A stretch of DNA of 64,000 nt from positions 1,776,001 through 1,840,000 of the forward strand of contig NZ_CP104311.1 of assembly GCF_036864975.1 (NCBI RefSeq). The letters are read 5' to 3'. The notes below the pieces were generated by a model that was not told the origin of the DNA, did no database searches, and saw only the letters and a program-made list of their open reading frames with translations. Both the position numbers and the translations under genes were made by a program. This DNA comes from Methylococcus capsulatus. GTDB taxonomy: Bacteria > Pseudomonadota > Gammaproteobacteria > Methylococcales > Methylococcaceae. This document shows, one piece after another, positions 16,602-23,873 of this stretch; positions within the stretch are counted from its first letter, which is position 1; each line of letters begins with the position of its first letter.

Positions 16602-16868
16602 ATGTTGAAACTTTTTGTCAGAAATTTGCCCCCTCAAACCACCGAAGCGGGCCTCAAGGAACTGTTCACCAGCTACGGAAAGGTTTTCGAGCTTCAGCTC
16701 AGCCGCGACTTGTTCACCGGCAAGGCGCGCGGTACGGCTTCGGTCAGCATGGAAGGACACGAGGCCCGGAAGGCCATTGAGGCGTTGGACGGTTCCGATT
16801 ACGAAGGCAAGACGATTTACGTCGCCCTGGACAAGGGACCGCGCTCGGGCGGGCGCGGGCGCCGCTGA
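16602..16868 (+). CDS. Single-RRM RNA-binding protein
   Basis: An 88-residue RNA recognition motif protein. RNP2 is LFVRNLP at the start and the RNP1-equivalent is GKARGTASVSM near residue 45, followed by a short Gly/Arg tail (PRSGGRGRR). Such small glycine-rich RRM proteins in bacteria often accompany cold-shock genes and are thought to be RNA chaperones. ATG 16602 was chosen because it starts at the first beta strand; TTG at 16554 would add 16 residues. It lies 170 bases after the Csp gene and beyond its terminator. Confidence 0.92.
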   Translation: MLKLFVRNLPPQTTEAGLKELFTSYGKVFELQLSRDLFTGKARGTASVSMEGHEARKAIEALDGSDYEGKTIYVALDKGPRSGGRGRR

Positions 16869-16883
16869 GTCTGCATTCACGCT

Positions 16884-17552
16884 TCAGGTTGAAGCCTGGG
16901 CCTTTAGCCAATAGGCTTTTTCGGTCAGGTGACTCAATCCTTTGGCGCGCAATTGCGGATTTCCTTCCAGGGCATCGCGCGCCGACAAGAGTTCGATCCG
17001 GTAGGCCGGACTGAATAGGCGCACCACCGTTTCCTCAGGGACGGGGAATGGCGGACCATTCATTTCCGCCGGCTCATACTCCAGCGTGATCAACAGCATG
17101 GGAGGGTGATGCGGCAGTAGCCGGAGCATCTGTCCAGCGTAGCGGTCCTGCATTGCCGGCGGCATCGCCACCAGTGCGGCACGGTCGTAGACCGCTCCGA
17201 TTTCACCCATGAGATCGGGGGTCAGTTCGAAATAGTTGCCGCAGAGCAAACTCATCTCCCCGCTCTGTACGCGGACGAAGCCATGTCCGAGCGGGGTCGT
17301 GTCTGCCGACAGTCCATTTTCCCGGAAGAAGTCATCGACCGCGATGGGGCTGAGCTCGTTGCCGAGCACGGCATGTCCTCGATTCCGCAGCCACATCATA
17401 TCCAGGGATTTGCCACAGAGCGGAACGAAAACTCTGGGGCGCGCAGGATCGACGCATCGAGGCCAGAAGGTTTCCAGCAGCGGATCGACCTGGCTCTGGT
17501 GAAAGCCGGTCTGCTTTTGCTGCCAGCGTTCGTGCCAGAAATCGGGATCCAT
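16884..17552 (-). CDS. tpm: Thiopurine S-methyltransferase
   Basis: A 222-residue SAM-dependent methyltransferase. The family N-terminus (MDPDFWHERWQQKQTGFHQS) and the SAM-binding region (VFVPLCGKSLDMMWLRNRGH followed by GNELSP) are clear, as is YDRAALVAMPPAMQDRY. In bacteria it methylates thiopurines and, in some species, selenium or tellurium compounds; the natural role is unclear. The length matches the bacterial family. It is convergent with the RRM gene, 15 bases away. The downstream minus-strand gene follows a separate start. Confidence 0.95.
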   Translation of the reverse strand: MDPDFWHERWQQKQTGFHQSQVDPLLETFWPRCVDPARPRVFVPLCGKSLDMMWLRNRGHAVLGNELSPIAVDDFFRENGLSADTTPLGHGFVRVQSGEMSLLCGNYFELTPDLMGEIGAVYDRAALVAMPPAMQDRYAGQMLRLLPHHPPMLLITLEYEPAEMNGPPFPVPEETVVRLFSPAYRIELLSARDALEGNPQLRAKGLSHLTEKAYWLKAQAST

Positions 17553-17572
17553 GGCCGGGGGATTTCGTGTGT

Positions 17573-17917
17573 TCAGTCGGGCCGGCGGGCCGGATAGATC
17601 CCTTTCGGGTTATAGCCGTAGACGCCGAACGGGCGGCTGAAAGTGAACGCAGCCGGTCCCACGACCAGCGCATCGCCGGCCTTGCGGAAGGCATCGTGGG
17701 GTTCGGCCACCGAGGCGATGCCGGTGAAGGGGCTGGTAGCCAGGAACAGCGTCGTGCCGACGATGGTGGCCACCAGGCCGGCCGGCCGCATGATCAGCAC
17801 CTCATTGAGCACTTCGACGAAGCTCATGGGGCCTTTCAGGGTGTTGGGCCCCATGGCGGCGGCATTGTGGGCCGTAGCGAAAGCCAGGCACAGCAGGATG
17901 AGGCGCAGGATTTTCAT
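17573..17917 (-). CDS. Small exported protein, unknown family
   Basis: A 114-residue protein. A signal peptide (LRLILLCLAFATAHNAAA) is followed by a region with one hydrophobic, probably membrane, segment (AGLVATIVGTTLFLATSPFTG) and a C-terminus rich in Gly, Pro and Tyr (RPFGVYGYNPKGIYPARRPD). ATG 17917 was preferred to a start at 17989 because it begins at the signal peptide. I do not recognise the family. It lies 20 bases upstream of tpm on the same strand and could be co-transcribed. Confidence 0.7.
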   Translation of the reverse strand: MKILRLILLCLAFATAHNAAAMGPNTLKGPMSFVEVLNEVLIMRPAGLVATIVGTTLFLATSPFTGIASVAEPHDAFRKAGDALVVGPAAFTFSRPFGVYGYNPKGIYPARRPD

Positions 17918-18058
17918 GCGTGGGCGAGTATCCATTCCAAAGGTGGGCGAACCGTCTCGTCCCTTGGGCGGGTGACCCCGCAAGAGCACCCGGCAAGTCG
18001 TCGGTCGTGTAAGCGGCTAGTTTTGCGCAGGTAGGGCCAAGCTGTCCAGCCGGGGATC

Positions 18059-18646
18059 TTACCAGGCGCGGATACGCCCCGTGTCCAGATGGACGAAATC
18101 GGCTCGGCGGTAATAACCGACGCCGCCATATTGCAACGCCAGCGCGATCTTGCGGATGGTGCGGGTGCTGACGTCGCTCATGCGTAGATCGATCGCCTTC
18201 CCTTCCATGTGCAAGCTGTGTTCGGCCACACCGTGGCTGTGTCTGCGCAGCATCCGGTTGGTTTCCGGGGCGCGATAGCCGGAAATGATTTCGAAGGTGC
18301 CGTTGGAACGGGTCATCGCGGAGATCGCATAGAGAATGTCGATCAGTCCCGGATCCATGGGATGGCTTTCATCGACGTGGTGATCCCGGAGGAAGTGGCT
18401 GAACTGCCGCAGTAACGCCCGGTCGTAGTTTCGCTCGGGGCAGCACACCAGGGTCATGTCTTCGCCGGTATGCTTGTTGTAGAGATAAAGGGTGCGCTCT
18501 CGGCTTAAGGAGTACGCGTAGGTGTCGAAGCTGGGGAACAACAGGGCTCCGGTTGCGGCGATCCCTGTACGGGTGAGAAAACTGCGGCGGCTGAGATTGG
18601 GTTCGGATCCGCGCGAAGGCGCGCGCAAGGACGACTTGAATCTCAT
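18059..18646 (-). CDS. DUF882 / YcbK-like peptidase M15 family protein, Tat-exported
   Basis: A 195-residue protein with a twin-arginine signal (LSRRSFLTRTGIAATGALLF) and a DUF882 domain of the M15A peptidase fold. The zinc-ligand-like motifs are SGYRAPETNRMLRRHS...EHSLHMEGKAID and FVHLDTGRIRAW. The E. coli relative YcbK (MepK) is a murein endopeptidase cleaving certain cross-links. The protein thus probably acts on peptidoglycan in the periplasm. ATG 18646 was chosen for the Tat motif; a GGGG-containing site precedes it. Confidence 0.9.
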   Translation of the reverse strand: MRFKSSLRAPSRGSEPNLSRRSFLTRTGIAATGALLFPSFDTYAYSLSRERTLYLYNKHTGEDMTLVCCPERNYDRALLRQFSHFLRDHHVDESHPMDPGLIDILYAISAMTRSNGTFEIISGYRAPETNRMLRRHSHGVAEHSLHMEGKAIDLRMSDVSTRTIRKIALALQYGGVGYYRRADFVHLDTGRIRAW

Positions 18647-18886
18647 AATTACCCCTATCGGTAGTCGAACATCTCGATGACAGGGTGCGGAAAAAGCCGC
18701 TGCGGCCGGAGCCGATGCCAGTGGCTTTTGCGACATCCTGGTGGCCCGAAGGGGCGGTATTACCGCACCCATGATCGGGCAAGGGCCGAACTTTAAGCGC
18801 TACGAAGACCCGAAATCAACCCCCGAAGATTGCGGAACCGTGTCGAATCGCCAACGGCGTCGCGTAAACCACGCTGTTTCCGAGGT

Positions 18887-19570
18887 TCAGAGGAGCTCTG
18901 GTCGGATGGCATCGAAATCCGCACCCTGCGGGTGATGACTTGACTTTACCCCGCCCTCACGGACCAGCAGGAACGTCTTGTAGCCCGCTTCCCTGGCGGC
19001 GTCCAGTTCGCCTTCGATGTCCGACAGGAACAGGATTTCCGACGGCGGCAGGTTCAGTTCCCGGGCGATGGCGCTGTAGGCGCAAGGTTCCTGCTTCGCC
19101 CCGATGCGGGTGTCGAAGTAACCGGAAAACAGCGGCTGCAGATCGCCGACGGCGGTATGGCCGAACAGCAGGCGCTGGGCGTGCACCGAGCCGGAGGAAA
19201 ACACATACAGAGCGATACCTTGTTCATGCCAGCTCCGGAGCCTGCGGACGGCATCTTCGTATACATGTCCAAAGAAGTCGCGGTTACGGTAGCCTTCTTC
19301 CCAGATGAGCCCCTGGAGCGCCTTGAGCGGCGTGATCTTGCGGTCTTCGTCGATCCAGCGGACGAGCTGGGCAATGACCCCTTCATCATCCAGCGAGGCG
19401 TTTCCGGCCGCCGCTCTTGCCTCGGCGAGCAGGGCCTGCACAGTGGCGTCTTGGGCATGGCTGCGAACGAAGTCGGCCATGCGGGCGCGAGCATAGGGAA
19501 ACAGCGTCTCTTTGACGAAGGACAAGGAGGAGGTCGTGCCTTCGATGTCGGTGAGAATCGCGCGGATCAT
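18887..19570 (-). CDS. mtnC: Enolase-phosphatase E1 of methionine salvage
   Basis: A 227-residue HAD-superfamily enzyme. The first motif is AILTDIEGTTSS, the second YVFSSGSVHAQ and the third LFLSDIEGELDAAREAGYK. It converts 2,3-diketo-5-methylthiopentyl-1-phosphate to the acireductone by enolisation and dephosphorylation. It is the last gene of mtnB-mtnD-mtnC, and its start overlaps the mtnD stop by 4 bases. Length and motifs match the family. Confidence 0.96.
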   Translation of the reverse strand: MIRAILTDIEGTTSSLSFVKETLFPYARARMADFVRSHAQDATVQALLAEARAAAGNASLDDEGVIAQLVRWIDEDRKITPLKALQGLIWEEGYRNRDFFGHVYEDAVRRLRSWHEQGIALYVFSSGSVHAQRLLFGHTAVGDLQPLFSGYFDTRIGAKQEPCAYSAIARELNLPPSEILFLSDIEGELDAAREAGYKTFLLVREGGVKSSHHPQGADFDAIRPELL

Positions 19571-20127
19571 GCGTAATGCTTCAGGTAATCTTCGAGTCTG
19601 GGGAACCGGTCACCGATGTCGCTACCGGTGAAATCGGCGACCCAGCCTTCCGCTGTGGTGAACAGCCGGATGCACTTCAGACAGGGTTCGGCGCCCATGT
19701 CGAACCAGTGGCGGGTATTCGCGGGGACGCTCAGCAGATCGCCCCCCTCGCAGAGGACGCCGTAGACACGGTCAGCGTGGTGTAGGTAGAACAGGCCGCG
19801 GCCTTCGACGAAAAAACGTACCTCGAAGTCGCTGTGCGTGTGCTCGCTCAGGAAGCGAGACCTCAGTTCGCTTTTCTGCGGGTGATCGGGGCCGACGCTG
19901 ATGACATCGGCCGATTCGAAGCCGTATTTCCGCTTCAGGCGTTCGACCGGTTCGGCGTAAGCCGTGAGGATCGTGTCCGCTCCGGCATCCGGACCAAATG
20001 TCCGGTTCGCCTGCCAGCGCTCGAACAGGACGCCAATTCCGGCCAGCCGTGCGGCGATGGCGTCGCCGCCGCGGACGATCTCCGGCGTTCCGGCGCCGGA
20101 CTCCGGGTGTACGGTCAGAAGGCTCAT
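19567..20127 (-). CDS. mtnD: Acireductone dioxygenase
   Basis: A 186-residue cupin. Its metal ligands appear in EHTHSDFEVRFFVEGRGLFY (H-x-H and E) and NTRHWFDMG (second His). It oxidises the acireductone to the methionine keto acid and formate with iron, or by another route with nickel. It sits between mtnB and mtnC with 4-base overlaps on both sides, so the three are translationally coupled. It recycles methylthioadenosine, made by SAM-using pathways such as polyamine synthesis. Confidence 0.96.
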   Translation of the reverse strand: MSLLTVHPESGAGTPEIVRGGDAIAARLAGIGVLFERWQANRTFGPDAGADTILTAYAEPVERLKRKYGFESADVISVGPDHPQKSELRSRFLSEHTHSDFEVRFFVEGRGLFYLHHADRVYGVLCEGGDLLSVPANTRHWFDMGAEPCLKCIRLFTTAEGWVADFTGSDIGDRFPRLEDYLKHYA

Positions 20128-20738
20128 CGTTTGACTCCGTGCATGTGGGTTTCCAGGGCGAAGAGGAATTCCAGCGCTTCCACATGGCGCAGGGCATCGG
20201 CGACCGATCTCCCCCAGGTGTAGAAGCCATGGCCGGCGATGATGTAGGCGTAAATGTCGCCGTGCATCTCGATGTATTCCTCGATTTTCAGGGCGAGGCG
20301 GGGAATGTTCTGGTCGTTAGGGAAGATCGGCACAGCAATGCGGGTGGCATGGGTATCGATGCCGGCCAGGGCTTTCAGCAACTCGTAGTCTTCCAGGATG
20401 ACCTCGCCGGACACCAGCCGCGACAACAGGGTCGAAGCGGGCGAGTGCGGATGCAGCACGGCGCCGGCCTCCGGATAGCGCCGATAAATCCCGGTGTGCA
20501 GCAGAGTTTCCGCCGAGGGCTTCCTGCCATCGAGCGAACGGCCTGCGGCGTCCACCAGCATGATGTCCTCCGGGCGCAGCCGGCCTTTGTGCCGGCCGGA
20601 AACCGTGATGGCGATCCGGCCGTCGCTGAGGCGGGCGGAAAAATTGCCGCTGGTGGCGGGAACCCAACCGCGGCTGTCGATGAAGCGACCGGCTTCGATG
20701 AGTTCGGCCGCGCGGGTTTCGAATTCGGTGTCGCGCAA
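20124..20738 (-). CDS. mtnB: Methylthioribulose-1-phosphate dehydratase
   Basis: A 204-residue class II aldolase-fold enzyme. The motif WVPATSGNFSARLSDGRIAI and the metal-binding histidines in AVLHPHSPASTLLSR fit MtnB, as does HGFYTWGRSVADALRHVEAL. It dehydrates methylthioribulose-1-phosphate in methionine salvage. It is the first gene of the three-gene operon. mtnA and the MTA-degrading enzyme are not in the window. The gap upstream (20739-20876) holds no gene. Confidence 0.95.
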   Translation of the reverse strand: MRDTEFETRAAELIEAGRFIDSRGWVPATSGNFSARLSDGRIAITVSGRHKGRLRPEDIMLVDAAGRSLDGRKPSAETLLHTGIYRRYPEAGAVLHPHSPASTLLSRLVSGEVILEDYELLKALAGIDTHATRIAVPIFPNDQNIPRLALKIEEYIEMHGDIYAYIIAGHGFYTWGRSVADALRHVEALEFLFALETHMHGVKR

Positions 20739-20876
20739 GATGGAGGTTTGCCAGAGGAAATTGAGAGAGGAAGTGCCGAGATTCTAACGGGACCGGCGGG
20801 CCGACTCAAAATCGGCGGTAGCGGGCCGCTGCGCGTTCGGTCGATTCCTTGAGCCGCTGCGGAGGAAAGCGGGCTT

Positions 20877-21809
20877 TCAGTGATCGTGATGCATCCCGGA
20901 CATGTCCTGCGGCATGGGGGCATCCGGTGTGGCCAGGACGAAGCCCCAACGTGATTCGGTAAAGCCGGAGAGCCTTACCACCAGGGAGTGGAAATCGACT
21001 CCGCTTTCGCTGGCCTTGAGACCGCGGTTTACCATCAGTATCCCCAGGATCAGCACGATGACACCTGAGAACCGGACCAGCTTGGGTTTCAGCCCGGCCG
21101 TGATGAGCGTGGCGAACCAACCGAAGCTGAGCATCACCGGCAGCGTCCCCAGGCCGAAAAAGAACATCAGTAGGGCGCCCTCGAGCGGGCTGCTGGTGCC
21201 CGCGGCCATGACGTACATGGCTTGCAGCGGGCCGCAGATGATCATGAGACCGTTGAGCAGGCCGATGACGAAGGGGCTGTGGGACCGCCTCGACTGTGTG
21301 CCGATGAAGCGCAGCAGGAAGCCCGGGGTCTTGATCTGGAAATGGCTCAGGGCGGGAATCCAGCGCAGCATCCCTAAGCTGAACAGCACGAGGAACAAGC
21401 CGGCGGCGATGCCGATGGCGCCCCGAAGCACCGGCGAGAAGGAAAAAATCGAGCCGATCAGGCCGAAAACCGCACCGATCGAAGTGTAGGACAGGGTCTT
21501 GCCGATGCCGTAAAGCAGATGAGAGAAGGGAGAGGACTTGCCGCCGCTGGTGGGTTTGGTGGCATAGGCCAGCACCAGTGCCCCGCACATGCCGACGCAG
21601 TGGAACCCGGTCAGAAAACCGGTCACGAACAGCAGCCAGTAGTTCATGTCGCGCCCCAGCGCTGGCATCTGGGCCAGGGTGCCCATACGTTCGTCCAGGA
21701 AAAGGATCATGATGACGCCCAGGATTCCCAGGGCAATCGCGCCAGGCCGTCTGAGCCAGGCTGAGGGACTCGTGAAGGACCGCCGGTTCGCTGCATTGGT
21801 CGAGTTCAT
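20877..21809 (-). CDS. SafE/TauE-type (DsbD-like) multi-span membrane protein with a Met/His tail
   Basis: A 310-residue membrane protein with about six helices, including TGFLTGFHCVGMCGALVLAY, the cysteine-bearing motif of the SafE/UreH-like DsbD transmembrane family. The C-terminus ends MPQDMSGMHHDH, a likely metal-binding tail. Relatives are annotated as sulfite exporters, but those next to copper genes (CcoS/CopA-type clusters) are thought to help metal or electron transfer across the membrane. The divergent neighbours include a Cu ATPase cassette 0.7 kb away, so copper handling is possible. ATG 21809 was chosen because sequence upstream is unlike a signal or membrane segment. Confidence 0.85.
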   Translation of the reverse strand: MNSTNAANRRSFTSPSAWLRRPGAIALGILGVIMILFLDERMGTLAQMPALGRDMNYWLLFVTGFLTGFHCVGMCGALVLAYATKPTSGGKSSPFSHLLYGIGKTLSYTSIGAVFGLIGSIFSFSPVLRGAIGIAAGLFLVLFSLGMLRWIPALSHFQIKTPGFLLRFIGTQSRRSHSPFVIGLLNGLMIICGPLQAMYVMAAGTSSPLEGALLMFFFGLGTLPVMLSFGWFATLITAGLKPKLVRFSGVIVLILGILMVNRGLKASESGVDFHSLVVRLSGFTESRWGFVLATPDAPMPQDMSGMHHDH

Positions 21810-22130
21810 AATTCCGATCGGGTTGTGGTACGGACGGTGTTGAAGACAGCCAAGTGGCTTGGAGATTATAAGGCGTGCAGGTTTTCTGCCAGTTTGACCA
21901 GGGTCTGTTCCGCCCACGTCTTGCGCCCAGGCGGGAAGGGAGAAAGAGCCTGGGCTTCAAAAGTGCGTGATATCACACAGTTTGCCTGTGTGATACGCCA
22001 TGGCTTCATGCATCGTTGTCGCCCGCTTGAACCGCCGGTGCTTGTGAATCAAGTAACTGAAGATTGGGCACGAATGTTGAAAAAGATTGTTTCGTCGCAG
22101 CATTTATTCTCAATTCAGAGCGAGCCGAAC
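21810..22130. promoter_or_regulatory. Divergent gap with a perfect dyad, 21971-21995
   Basis: This 321-base gap has no convincing gene. It holds a perfect 10-base inverted repeat, TATCACACAG - TTTGC - CTGTGTGATA, at 21971-21995, flanked by GCG/CGC that also pair. It could be an operator or hairpin for either neighbour. The arms read outward from TCACA to TGTGA, the reverse of a CRP site, so I do not call it CRP. Confidence 0.5.
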
Positions 22131-22403
22131 ATGAAAACTTCCCGCCTAGTCCATGTGAAAACCCTCGAAAAGCCGAAAACGGCCCGCGCGCTGAAGCAGG
22201 ATGGGCCCATCGGCCCGCTGCTGATAGGCACCGGTCTCGCCTTTGCTTCCTTGATCCTGGTGCCTGCAATCGCGACCCAGATCGGTCTGGGGACCAGCCT
22301 GACCGGCGCTCTCCGGATCGCCCTGATGAAGGCATCGAGCCGCGCCATCCGCGGATCGGGCGACGGTGCCGAGGCTGCGACGATGAGTTTTAGTTGCCAT
22401 TGA
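22131..22403 (+). CDS. Small membrane-spanning protein, unknown
   Basis: A 90-residue protein with a basic N-terminus (KTSRLVHVKTLEKPKTARAL), one strongly hydrophobic segment (GPLLIGTGLAFASLILVPAI) and a C-terminus of mixed composition ending SFSCH. I do not recognise it. It is followed by a rho-independent terminator, which supports transcription as a single gene. No strong ribosome site is visible before the ATG, so its reality is likely but not certain. Confidence 0.5.
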   Translation: MKTSRLVHVKTLEKPKTARALKQDGPIGPLLIGTGLAFASLILVPAIATQIGLGTSLTGALRIALMKASSRAIRGSGDGAEAATMSFSCH

Positions 22404-22433
22404 TTCATCCCCGTCCGGAGGGGGCCGCCCCAG

Positions 22434-22467
22434 ACTCCGCAAGCTGTCAAGCCGTGCGGAGTTTTTT
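22434..22467 (+). terminator. Rho-independent terminator
   Basis: ACTCCGCA (22434-22441) pairs with TGCGGAGT (22455-22462), followed by a run of six T bases. It ends the 90-residue gene and separates it from the copper cassette. Confidence 0.85.
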
Positions 22468-22522
22468 ATGATAACCCATCAACTCAGTTGAATTTTCGTA
22501 AGCGACGCCAAGGAGGCGATGG

Positions 22523-22732
22523 ATGGACACCGAACCGCGTGTGTGCGACCTGTGTAGCCTGCCGGTGATCCCCCCCGGTTTTCCCCTGAATACCACCAGC
22601 GGGCTCAAGCTCTTCTGCTGTGAAGGCTGCCAGGGCATTTATGCGATGTTGCACGAAGCCGATATCCTGGCGGATGCCGGCCCTGCCCGTATGGATGCGC
22701 CGGATTTACCTCATTCGACCGATGACCGATAA
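22523..22732 (+). CDS. Free-standing metal-binding domain of cation-ATPase type
   Basis: A 69-residue soluble protein with the four-cysteine pattern CDLCSLPVIPPGFP...LFCCEGCQGIYAML. This resembles the putative metal-binding domain (PF12156 type) usually fused to the N-terminus of heavy-metal P-type ATPases, here as a separate gene. It starts a cassette of four genes that ends with a Cu ATPase, so it probably delivers or senses the metal. A strong AAGGAGG lies 6 bases before ATG 22523; another ATG at 22519 is in a different frame. Confidence 0.8.
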   Translation: MDTEPRVCDLCSLPVIPPGFPLNTTSGLKLFCCEGCQGIYAMLHEADILADAGPARMDAPDLPHSTDDR

Positions 22733-22805
22733 TCGGCGGCGGTTCTGGATCGCTCCCCTCTAGGGAGCATCGGATTATTCGGCACAGTCAACGAGGAACG
22801 AGATC

Positions 22806-23240
22806 ATGGCTCACGTACACGGCGGGAAGACGATGACTGAGGCGGCGATGGGCGCGGCCAAGGCGATGGAGCACGGGATGATGGGTCCGATGGCTGGTAT
22901 GGAGGGGATGATGAGTCACGGCGCGATGGTCGGCGCCCGCCATCTGGTCCAGTCATCGCACAACGTTGCCACGGTAGCCAAGGGTGCGGCGGTGGGCGCC
23001 GCCGCAACGGCGGGAACGCACACCGGCCGCTCCCTGTTCAAGCGGATATTCACCCATCCGCTGGTGCTGTTCGGCCTCGGCATGGCGGCAGGCTATTACA
23101 TTCACAAATACCGCAAGGAAATCATCGGCTCGGCCATGAGCGTGGCCGAAGGCGGCAAGGACTTTATCCTTCAGCAGCGCGAAAACCTGGAAGACCTGTT
23201 GGCCGAACGCCAGGAAGGGTCCGAGCGGGGTGATACCTGA
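22806..23240 (+). CDS. Met/His-rich protein with one membrane span, copper-cassette member
   Basis: A 144-residue protein. The N-terminal 45 residues are rich in Met and His (MAHVHGGKTMTEAAMGAAKA, then repeated MEHGMMGP and MEGMMSHG), a composition like that of copper-binding proteins. A single membrane segment (PLVLFGLGMAAGYYIHKY) is followed by a charged helix (ENLEDLLAERQEGSE). It lies in the four-gene cassette before a P1B ATPase. The layout is similar in outline to small membrane metallochaperones that partner metal ATPases, such as mycobacterial PacL; homology is not shown. Copper binding is inferred from composition. Confidence 0.75.
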   Translation: MAHVHGGKTMTEAAMGAAKAMEHGMMGPMAGMEGMMSHGAMVGARHLVQSSHNVATVAKGAAVGAAATAGTHTGRSLFKRIFTHPLVLFGLGMAAGYYIHKYRKEIIGSAMSVAEGGKDFILQQRENLEDLLAERQEGSERGDT

Positions 23241-23291
23241 ACCGGCAGATCAAAACCAGCCGGTAGCCCGTGGCCAATCCTCCTTGAGATC

Positions 23292-23873
23292 ATGTCACTG
23301 AAAAAACAGATAATTTTGCGTTACAACGGTGCCGGCCATGTTCGGTTCGAGCTGCCGGCCCCGCTCTGCGAGGCTCCGGCCCGCACTCAGATCGAGGCAG
23401 CCTTACGTGCGCTCGATGGCGTTTATCGGGTCAGCCTGCAGCCTGGCAGCCGCAAACTTTCGGTGCGTTTCGACATCGCCGTGTGCGATCTCAAGGCCAT
23501 CGGGCGGCGATTGGCCCAACTCGTCGATGCCGGTGTCGCCCAGACGGGTTGGGGGGGGGGCGTGAACGCCCCGGCAGACCGGTCTTTCCGCTGGCTGCGG
23601 GCAAAGGCGCAGGAAGCGGGCGAAACCCTGGCGGCCATGAAAATCGTCGCCCGACGGACCCTGAAAAACTCGCCCAAGCTGCTGACGCCGGCGCGGGAAA
23701 GAGGATTGATAGAGTTCTTCAACGACGTGCTGGTGCTCTATCTCATCAAACTGCACTGGCACCTCATCACCCAGCACTGGTTGCGACAGCCGCTGCGCTA
23801 TCGCTACGAGTGGATGGCGGTGTTTTACATGATTTTCCTTCTGGTCCGGTCCCGGCGTCCCCGCAATGTCTGA
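23292..23873 (+). CDS. HMA-fold-like membrane protein lacking CxxC
   Basis: A 193-residue protein. Residues 1-75 look like a degenerate heavy-metal-associated domain ([20 protein letters not shown], then [20 protein letters not shown]) but have no CxxC motif. The C-terminal part has amphipathic helices and a final membrane segment ([16 protein letters not shown]). The coding region contains a run of ten G bases at 23551-23560 (codons around WGGGVNA), an unstable tract. The stop overlaps the start of the ATPase gene by 8 bases, so translation is coupled. A role as a docking or regulatory partner of the ATPase is inferred. Confidence 0.75.
   Translation: MSLKKQIILRYNGAGHVRFELPAPLCEAPARTQIEAALRALDGVYRVSLQPGSRKLSVRFDIAVCDLKAIGRRLAQLVDAGVAQTGWGGGVNAPADRSFRWLRAKAQEAGETLAAMKIVARRTLKNSPKLLTPARERGLIEFFNDVLVLYLIKLHWHLITQHWLRQPLRYRYEWMAVFYMIFLLVRSRRPRNV

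Noticed and set aside
18741-18935. Plus-strand frame of 64 codons between the DUF882 gene and mtnC
   Set aside because: Overlaps the end of mtnC, no ribosome site, no recognisable motif.
21971-21995. CRP-type site
   Set aside because: The arms are in the reverse order (TCACA...TGTGA) with a 9-base distance, not the TGTGA-N6-TCACA layout.
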